The position numbers and the translations under genes are program-made. Shown here in pieces: positions 53,982 through 64,000 of a stretch of DNA of 64,000 bases. Every line of letters begins with the position of its first letter. The stretch's first letter is position 1. Location of the stretch: positions 2,728,001-2,792,000 of the forward strand of contig NZ_CP017114.1 in the NCBI RefSeq assembly GCF_001720485.1. The letters are read 5' to 3'. This DNA is from Cobetia marina (lineage in GTDB: Bacteria; Pseudomonadota; Gammaproteobacteria; Pseudomonadales; Halomonadaceae). Under the pieces are notes generated by a model. That model worked only from the letters and a program-made list of their open reading frames with translations, was not told the origin of the DNA and ran no database searches.

Positions 53982-54011
53982 TTGATCTCGTTGGTTAGCA
54001 AGTCGTATATC
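53982..54011 (+). promoter_or_regulatory. Possible promoter of the cold-shock gene
   Basis: -35 TTGATC and -10 TATATC with an 18-bp spacer would give a leader of about 100 bases, as usual for csp genes. Tentative. Confidence 0.3.
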
Positions 54012-54115
54012 GTCAGTCGTGATCGAAACACTTCGGTACCTGGTGCATATCCTCCTTGTTTTACCCACGTATATCGGGTAACTCCCGGCAATATCATCAG
54101 TAAGGAATTACGATC

Positions 54116-54322
54116 ATGGCAACTGGTACAGTCAAGTGGTTCAACGACACCAAAGGTTTCGGCTTCATTTCTCCGGACGACAACGGTGACGACCTGTTCG
54201 CACACTTCTCCGAAATCCAGGCTGAAGGCTTCAAGTCTCTGCAAGACGGTCAGAAGGTTTCCTTCGACGTCACCCAGGGCAAGAAAGGCCTCCAGGCCGC
54301 TAACATCAAGATCATCGACTGA
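54116..54322 (+). CDS. CspA-family cold-shock protein
   Basis: 68 residues, a single cold-shock domain. [17 protein letters not shown] holds RNP1 (KGFGFI) and DDLFAHF RNP2. An RNA chaperone that binds single-stranded RNA and DNA. TAAGGA lies upstream. A long, AT-rich leader precedes it, which in csp genes folds to favour translation in the cold. A terminator follows. Confidence 0.93.
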   Translation: MATGTVKWFNDTKGFGFISPDDNGDDLFAHFSEIQAEGFKSLQDGQKVSFDVTQGKKGLQAANIKIID

Positions 54323-54361
54323 TCATGAGTTAGCTGAAAGAGACTAACCTCTCTTTCCACG

Positions 54362-54388
54362 GAAAAGCCCGCTTCGGCGGGCTTTTCT
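54362..54388 (+). terminator. Terminator of the cold-shock gene
   Basis: AAAAGCCCGC-TTCG-GCGGGCTTTT, a classical tetraloop hairpin with T-tail. Confidence 0.93.
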
Positions 54389-54539
54389 GCGTCTGGAGAT
54401 TGCCTCGAAAGCCGTGACGGCCCCTCCCCTGCCAGCCAGTTCCGTCGTGCCTCAGCGCCACTTGCCTGCAGCGCACGACACGACCCAGATCTCCCGGACC
54501 AGAGCCGAGCCTGACGCCTGACGCCTGTCACAGGCAACG

Positions 54540-54568
54540 AAAAAGGGACCGCCGAAGCAGCCCCTTCC
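54540..54568 (-). terminator. Probable terminator of gcvT
   Basis: On the minus strand GGGGCTGC-TTC-GGCGGTCCC (with G-T pairs) is followed by TTTTTCG, 32 bases after gcvT. Confidence 0.65.
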
Positions 54569-54599
54569 CCGTCCAGCCTTGCCTGTCTTCAGCCCATCA

Positions 54600-55733
54600 T
54601 CAGCCGCGGTAATAGCGCTGCTCGACGAAGGGCATCTTCGTCACGGTCATCGGCAGTCGCTTGCCGCGTACGTCCGCGAAGACCTGAGTGTCCAGCACGC
54701 TGTGTGCGATCGCCACATAGCCCATGGCGACCGGCTTGCCGTAGCTCGGGCCGAAGCTGCCTGAAGTCACGACACCGATGCGGTTGCCCTCGCCGTCGAA
54801 GAGCTCGGCACCTTCGCGAATCGGAGCACGCCCTTCAGCCACCAGACCGACTCGCTTGCGGGTGTGATCCTTGTTGGCGATCTGGGTCAGGATGACGTCC
54901 GCCCCCGGGAAGCCGCCTTCACGTGCACCGCCCTGACGACGCACCTTGCCCAGCGCCCAGATCAGGCTGGCTTCCACTGGCGTGGTCGTGGTGTCCAGAT
55001 CATGACCATACAGGCACAGGCCCGCCTCGAGACGCAGTGAATCCCGCGCCCCGAGACCGATGAACTCCACCTCTTCCGCCGCCAGCAGCAGACGCGCGAA
55101 GCGCTCCGCCTCAGCATCGGGGACGGAGATCTCGAAACCATCTTCACCGGTATACCCGCTGCGACTGACCCAACACTCGATGCCATCGATGGTGACATGG
55201 GCATGATGCATGAAGGTCAGCTCGCAGGCCTCGGGCGACAGACGCTGCATGACCGCGTGAGCCAGCGGCCCCTGCAGGGCGAGCAGCGCCCGATCCTCCA
55301 GCACCTCAAGCTCGATCTCCATCGGCAGCCCCACACGCAGATGCGCGACGTCCTGATCCTTGCAGGCAGCATTCACCACCACATAGAGGTGATCGCCACC
55401 ATTGACGATCATCAGGTCATCGAGGATACCGCCGGTATCACTGGTAAAGAGTCCGTAACGCTGCATGCCCACCGGAAGATCGACGATGTCCGTCGGTACC
55501 AGCGTCTCCAGCGCCGCCTGCACGTTCTCTCCGCGCAGGATCAGCTGCCCCATGTGCGAGACATCGAACAGCCCCGCCTTGGCACGCGTATGCTCGTGCT
55601 CCTTCTTGACGCCCAGCGGATACTGGACGGGCATGGAATAGCCTGCAAACTCGACCATCTTCGCTCCCTGCTCGACGTGCAGGTCATGAAGCGCGGTCTG
55701 CTTGAGACCGGTGACAGCGGCGGAATCGGACAT
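54600..55733 (-). CDS. gcvT: Glycine cleavage system T protein (aminomethyltransferase)
   Basis: 377 residues. LHVEQGAKMVEFAGYSMPVQY, GLFDVSHMGQL and SRSGYTGEDGFEI, with the LGARDSLRLEAGLCLYGHDLD stretch that binds folate, are diagnostic. GcvT moves the aminomethyl carbon from lipoyl-GcvH to tetrahydrofolate, freeing ammonia. Three ATGs stand in a row; the last (55733) has GGAG 7 bases upstream. It lies downstream of an AGCS symporter and apart from gcvH-gcvP, which run the other way. Confidence 0.92.
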   Translation of the reverse strand: MSDSAAVTGLKQTALHDLHVEQGAKMVEFAGYSMPVQYPLGVKKEHEHTRAKAGLFDVSHMGQLILRGENVQAALETLVPTDIVDLPVGMQRYGLFTSDTGGILDDLMIVNGGDHLYVVVNAACKDQDVAHLRVGLPMEIELEVLEDRALLALQGPLAHAVMQRLSPEACELTFMHHAHVTIDGIECWVSRSGYTGEDGFEISVPDAEAERFARLLLAAEEVEFIGLGARDSLRLEAGLCLYGHDLDTTTTPVEASLIWALGKVRRQGGAREGGFPGADVILTQIANKDHTRKRVGLVAEGRAPIREGAELFDGEGNRIGVVTSGSFGPSYGKPVAMGYVAIAHSVLDTQVFADVRGKRLPMTVTKMPFVEQRYYRG

Positions 55734-55878
55734 CATCATTCTCCAGAGTGGCATGCAACATCTCTCCGACAGCCAGGTGAATCTGGCCCTGTGCTGCCGG
55801 AGGCTAGTGATCGAGATAGGACAATCTGAGGGGGCTCACCCCGCCGCGCCTGCCAGCGACGGGGGGCTCCTGATGCGA

Positions 55879-57240
55879 TCAGCGGTCTTCGCCCGCCAGC
55901 ACTTCCTTGCCGTCAAAGTAGTCGCGGGTCAGCTTGAAGACCACCGGCGACAGCAGCGCCAGACCAATCAGGTTCGGAATCGCCATCAAGGCATTGAAGG
56001 TATCCGCCATCAGCCAGATGAGATCCAGCTTGGCCATCGCGCCCACCGGAATCGCGATCACGAACACGATGCGATACAGCATGATGGCGCGCGTACCGAA
56101 CAGGTACTGGAAGCACTTCTCGCCATAGAAGGACCAGCCAAGGATGGTGGTGAAGGCAAACACGGCCAGCGCGATCGCGACCAGATGGTTGCCGACACCC
56201 GGCAAGGCCTGATCAAAGGACATGGAGGTCAGCGCCGCCCCCGTCTCACCAGAAGACCACAGGCCGGAGGTGATGATGGCCAGCGCGGTGATGGTGCAGA
56301 TGACGATGGTATCGATGAAGGTGCCCAGCATGGCGACCAGCCCCTGACGTACCGGGTTCTTGGTCTGCGCGGCAGCGTGGGCGATGGGCGCACTGCCCAG
56401 GCCGGCTTCATTGGAGAAGATACCGCGCGCCACACCGAAACGGATGGCCGCCATCACCGCCGCACCGGCAAAGCCGCCAGTCGCCGCGACTGGATTGAAG
56501 GCGTAGGTGAAGATGAGGCCGAAGGCGTGACCGATCTGGTCAGCATTGATCACCAGAATGACGATGCCCGACAGGAAGTAGGCAATCGCCATGAACGGCA
56601 CCAGCTTGCCCGCCACGCTGGAGATGCGCTTGATGCCACCCAGAATGACCGCACCTGCCAGCACCATCATCACGACACCGGAGGCCCAGTGCGGAATGGC
56701 AAACGAGGTTTCCAGGGCATCCGCCACGGAGTTGGACTGCACGGTATTGCCGATGCCAAAGGCCGCGAAGCAGCCGAAGAAGGCAAAGGCGCCCCCCAGC
56801 CAACCCCACTTGGCCCCCAGTCCGTTGCGGATGTAGTACATCGGACCACCGACGTGGTTGCCGTTGTCATCCACTTCGCGATAACGCACCGCACAGACGG
56901 CCTCGGCGTACTTGGTCGCCATGCCGACCAGCGCCGTGATCCACATCCAGAAGATCGCCCCCGGTCCACCCAGCGCGATCGCCGTCGCCACACCCGCGAT
57001 GTTGCCGGTACCGATGGTAGCGGAGAGTGATGTCATGAGGGCATTGAACGGCGACATTTCACCATCGCCATCCTTGCCGGGCGCGCGCCCGCTCCACAGC
57101 AGCTTGAAGCCGGTACCCAACTTGCGGATCGGCATGCCCTTGAGGCCCGCCTGAAGATAGAAGCCGACCCCGAGCAGCAGGATCAACATCACCGGGCCCC
57201 ACACCACGCCATTGATGGCGGTAAAGAGAGAACTGATCAT
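55879..57240 (-). CDS. Alanine/glycine:cation symporter (AGCS family)
   Basis: 453 residues with about eleven helices. SLSATIGTGNIAGVATAI, GGPMYYIRNGLG, and RGIFSNEAGLGSAPIAHAAA are family signatures. It brings in glycine or alanine with Na+. Its place just before gcvT suggests glycine supply to the cleavage system. ATG at 57240 is chosen as the start of the conserved MISSLFTAINGVVWG. A glycine-riboswitch-like element may lie in the leader (see findings). Confidence 0.88.
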   Translation of the reverse strand: MISSLFTAINGVVWGPVMLILLLGVGFYLQAGLKGMPIRKLGTGFKLLWSGRAPGKDGDGEMSPFNALMTSLSATIGTGNIAGVATAIALGGPGAIFWMWITALVGMATKYAEAVCAVRYREVDDNGNHVGGPMYYIRNGLGAKWGWLGGAFAFFGCFAAFGIGNTVQSNSVADALETSFAIPHWASGVVMMVLAGAVILGGIKRISSVAGKLVPFMAIAYFLSGIVILVINADQIGHAFGLIFTYAFNPVAATGGFAGAAVMAAIRFGVARGIFSNEAGLGSAPIAHAAAQTKNPVRQGLVAMLGTFIDTIVICTITALAIITSGLWSSGETGAALTSMSFDQALPGVGNHLVAIALAVFAFTTILGWSFYGEKCFQYLFGTRAIMLYRIVFVIAIPVGAMAKLDLIWLMADTFNALMAIPNLIGLALLSPVVFKLTRDYFDGKEVLAGEDR

Positions 57241-58114
57241 TTCCACGCAGATTTCCTCCGCTGAATTGTTGTTATGACTCGATGCGAGGAGAGACACATC
57301 GGAAATCCCGTCTGGCCAGCAGGCCAACCGGCCAGCACGCCAAACGGACAGCTCACATTAGCGGAAGCTTCCAGTCTTCACTACCCCAACAGGGCTTTAC
57401 GCTGGAATGTGAGCAAAACGTCACGCAAAAATCATGAAAATGTGTCAATCGCCTGAGGGATTCAGCCCGTTGATGGGCGTCACTCAGTGGATATCTCTTT
57501 CCCTTGTGCCGGCAACCTGAGCCTCTCCCGGGTCTTCCCCCACACCTCTCGCGGGCAGTCCCGTGACGACAGGCAGGCTCCGCCGGCGCTAGGGGATGCC
57601 TGCCACCAGGACACGCCTGATGATCAAAAACGTGAAGGAGCTTCCCTCAGCGAATATGGGTGTCGCTGCCTGCGACACCATTGACAGCACGCGAATCTGG
57701 ACACAACATGGGAAACAAGTTTCCAATACGAAACAGGCGACACTCTACCTCGACTCAACAGGGCTCGCAAGCGCAGGAAAGTGGCATCAGATTCTCGCTG
57801 GAAACCCACCTCCCGTCAGAGGATGAGGACCTGGAGAACTGACTTCCAGCGGTGAAAAAACGGTCTGCCCCCTGCACTCATGGGCCTTGTGCGCTGATAC
57901 CTTCGCGCCATGGCATAGATAGACCGGGCGTGGCAAGGCGAGACACTGGACGCCCGGAGCACGACGGACCACGATTAAGAGGGCAACTCGCTTGCCACTC
58001 GCCAAAAGTCGTAGAGGCACGACGCGCTCAGCTACTGCCACGTGTCGAGACCTTCGTGCATAATGGCGCAACGATTCCCTGAATCAGAAAATCTTTTCAC
58101 ATAGGAAAACACTC
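57241..58114. other. Long gene-free region between the divergent gcvT and gcvHP groups
   Basis: 874 bases with no credible protein gene. It holds a perfect palindrome GGAAACAAGTTTCC near 57710-57723, the possible riboswitch-like element at 57445-57530, and AT-rich DNA at 58060-58110 that should hold the gcvH promoter. The middle part has no recognised element. Confidence 0.5.
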
Positions 58115-58507
58115 ATGAGCAACATTCCTGCCACGCTTAAGTACACCGAGAGTCACGAGTGGGTTCAGGACAACGGTGACGGTACCGTGACCATCGGCAT
58201 CACCGACCACGCTCAGGAAGCGCTGGGCGACGTCGTCTTCGTCGAATTGCCGGAAATCGGTCGCGAACTGGCGCTGGAAGAAGAGTTCGGTGTCATCGAG
58301 TCCGTCAAGGCGGCCTCTGATCTGTACGCGCCGCTGGCCGGCGAAGTCATCGCCGTCAACGAGAGCCTCGAAGACGCGCCGGAATCCGTCAACGAAAGCC
58401 CCTATGACGATGCCTGGATTCTGAAGATGAAGGTCGCTGACAGCGCCGAGCTGGAAAAGCTGCTCGACGCGGACGCCTACACCCAGCTGGTGGAAAGCGA
58501 AGCCTGA
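58115..58507 (+). CDS. gcvH: Glycine cleavage system H protein
   Basis: 130 residues. [19 protein letters not shown] and the lipoylated lysine in [12 protein letters not shown] (Lys65) are intact. It shuttles the aminomethyl group between GcvP, GcvT and lipoamide dehydrogenase. First of the two plus-strand gcv genes, 208 bases ahead of gcvP. Confidence 0.95.
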   Translation: MSNIPATLKYTESHEWVQDNGDGTVTIGITDHAQEALGDVVFVELPEIGRELALEEEFGVIESVKAASDLYAPLAGEVIAVNESLEDAPESVNESPYDDAWILKMKVADSAELEKLLDADAYTQLVESEA

Positions 58508-58715
58508 TCACGGTTGGCCTCCAGCCGCTGTCCGAGACAGCGCTGTCACATGGCTGGAGGCCGCTTGCCCGTCTCACCCGGTAGTACGCTGGCTCGGCGC
58601 CCCCAGCCGAGGCTTCACGATTCCCGACGCCCTGCCCGCCCTCCTGCGCCGGCAAGGCGATGTTCCTCCCGCGGACTGTCACTTGCAGTTCCCGTTGCAG
58701 CACAGGATTCCTTGC

Positions 58716-61610
<2,895 letters not shown>

Positions 61611-61673
61611 GAGTCTCGATTGAGAGCCAGCAATGAGGCAGTGATGAAACGCTGTCGCTGATCGCTCTGGCAA

Positions 61674-61708
61674 AAAAACGCCCCTGCCGGGTAACCGGCA
61701 GGGGCGTT
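61674..61708. terminator. Bidirectional terminator between gcvP and the ABC binding protein
   Basis: AACGCCCCTGCCGG/CCGGCAGGGGCGTT with a 4-base loop and a run of seven A on the left, so a strong T-tract for minus-strand transcripts. Confidence 0.9.
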
Positions 61709-61766
61709 GTCGTTGCAGCGGTCATTCAGGAGCCTGCTCAGTGGCGCAATGACGCGCCAGCCGAGA

Positions 61767-63509
<1,743 letters not shown>

Positions 63510-63736
63510 GGGATGTCCCTTCATTGGCGTTATTGTTGTGTCGCGTCGTCCAACAACCACTTCCGTCAATCACGTATCACGCGGCGCGAGATGCCGCGCG
63601 CGTCTCCTGCCGGTACTGCTTGTCCTCCTGTCGTTCCGGGTACGCTGTCTTGCCTTTGCTGCGTTGCTGCTCGGCTGGCCGGGCATCTGACTGTCAGTCC
63701 GTCTGCCAGATACCCGACGGATTCAAGCTTTCCGGG

Positions 63737-64000
63737 TCACGGGTGCGTCTCGCGAAGCAGCTCGCGTTGTGCCCGGTAGAGCGAAGCCGGCTTGACAGCC
63801 TCGCCGGGGGATTCCACTCGCGCCTGCAGCTTGTCCAGCGCCTCAAGCTGCGGGTAGTCCGTCACGCCCTTGGCGTTCATCACCCGCTCGTAATCATGAC
63901 GACTGGCGATGCCCAGCGCGCGGCCGGTGGCGCCCACTACCGTCGGCATGATCACCTTGCCGAAGTGTGAGTCGGCGCGCATGAAGGGCCAGGCATCGTG
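63737..64000 (-). CDS. Unidentified protein, C-terminal part (5' end outside window)
   Basis: The frame is open from the window edge to a stop at 63737, giving the last 87 residues. They start with HDAWPFMRADSHFGKVIMPTV and end with YRAQRELLRETHP. The first part has a conserved, structured look; I do not recognise the family. It lies 227 bases upstream of the large ABC binding protein on the same strand. Confidence 0.5.
   Translation of the reverse strand, partial: HDAWPFMRADSHFGKVIMPTVVGATGRALGIASRHDYERVMNAKGVTDYPQLEALDKLQARVESPGEAVKPASLYRAQRELLRETHP

Larger units (their letters stand above)
53532..54115. other. Intergenic region: CoA-transferase terminator and cold-shock leader
   Basis: The terminator lies at 53627-53660. 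From about 53840 the sequence is AT-richer, forming the promoter and 5' leader of the cold-shock gene. No other gene is credible here. Confidence 0.5.

Noticed and set aside
53912..54244. Minus-strand frame of 110 codons across the cold-shock promoter
   Set aside because: No family resemblance, no ribosome site, and it overlaps the csp gene and its leader.
55702..57030. Plus-strand open frame opposite gcvT and the AGCS gene
   Set aside because: Same shadow composition and it spans the intergenic gap between two well-supported minus-strand genes.
58000..58114. Glycine riboswitch directly before gcvH
   Set aside because: No GGAGAG or CUCAGGC type core was found in the gcvH leader.

Overview
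The window is 64 kb of GC-rich chromosomal DNA from a marine or halotolerant gammaproteobacterium. The gene set points to the Halomonadaceae (a Cobetia/Halomonas-like organism): a glycine-betaine binding protein, several Na+/H+ and K+/H+ antiporters, RhlE, the tusDCB-tusE cluster, YeiE/YeiH and the glycine cleavage system. The family assignment is inferred from protein character, not from a database search. Genes are dense, most carry clear AGGAG-type ribosome binding sites, and many operon partners overlap by 1 to 4 bases. I see no prophage, insertion sequence, integron, CRISPR array or rRNA. The content is mostly core metabolism and transport.

Layout. 1-8.5 kb: a partial Asp/Glu racemase, a dicarboxylate symporter, a betaine-type binding protein, an rsuA/omega-amidase pair, a DUF1904-rarD pair, a YihY membrane protein and an OsmC peroxidase. 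8.9-10.9 kb: a small secreted protein and an old-yellow-enzyme oxidoreductase. 11-17.3 kb: a five-gene minus-strand operon (GT2, LpxB-N-domain protein, two ArnT/GT39-like glycosyltransferases, nucleotide-sugar epimerase) that looks like a lipid-linked uronic-acid decoration pathway for lipid A or LPS core. 17.6-22.2 kb: rlmF, Fur-type-operator fhuF, a DCC thioredoxin-like protein, a retropepsin-like protein and a DUF4396 membrane protein. 22.4-26 kb: yebC, tusE, tusB, tusC, tusD and a Bax-inhibitor-1 protein. 26.1-26.6 kb: two identical tRNA-Ser(UGA) genes, each with its own promoter and terminator. 26.7-31 kb: rhlE, a diguanylate cyclase and cvrA. 31.2-35.2 kb: a TPP riboswitch driving a thiamine-precursor ABC transporter, divergent from a kinase-like gene. 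35.3-44.1 kb: MFS and alpha/beta-hydrolase genes, the yeiE/yeiH pair, a glutaredoxin, a Kef-type antiporter, a DMT transporter and a DUF1338-like protein. 44.4-45.8 kb: nhaD broken by a one-base frameshift in a C6 tract. 46-50.7 kb: acyltransferase, NlpD-like lipoprotein, GT4 glycosyltransferase, PAP2 phosphatase and AlkB. 50.7-53.5 kb: a LysR regulator divergent from a 3-oxoacid CoA-transferase. 54.1 kb: a cold-shock protein. 54.6-61.6 kb: gcvT and an AGCS symporter divergent from gcvH-gcvP. 61.8-64 kb: a large sugar-type ABC binding protein and an unidentified gene cut by the window edge.

Themes. (1) Envelope: the 11-17 kb operon, YihG-type acyltransferase, NlpD-like lipoprotein and GT4/PAP2 pair all act on surface lipids or the wall. 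(2) Ion and osmotic homeostasis: CvrA, Kef, NhaD and the betaine-binding protein. (3) Sulfur, thiol and iron: Tus relay, glutaredoxin, OsmC, DCC and FhuF. (4) Short 12-17 bp direct-repeat arrays recur at gene ends and in intergenic spacers. The points most worth a second look are the uronic-acid operon, the nhaD frameshift, the degenerate kinase beside the thiamine riboswitch, and the repeat arrays. I found nothing I can firmly call an undescribed system.
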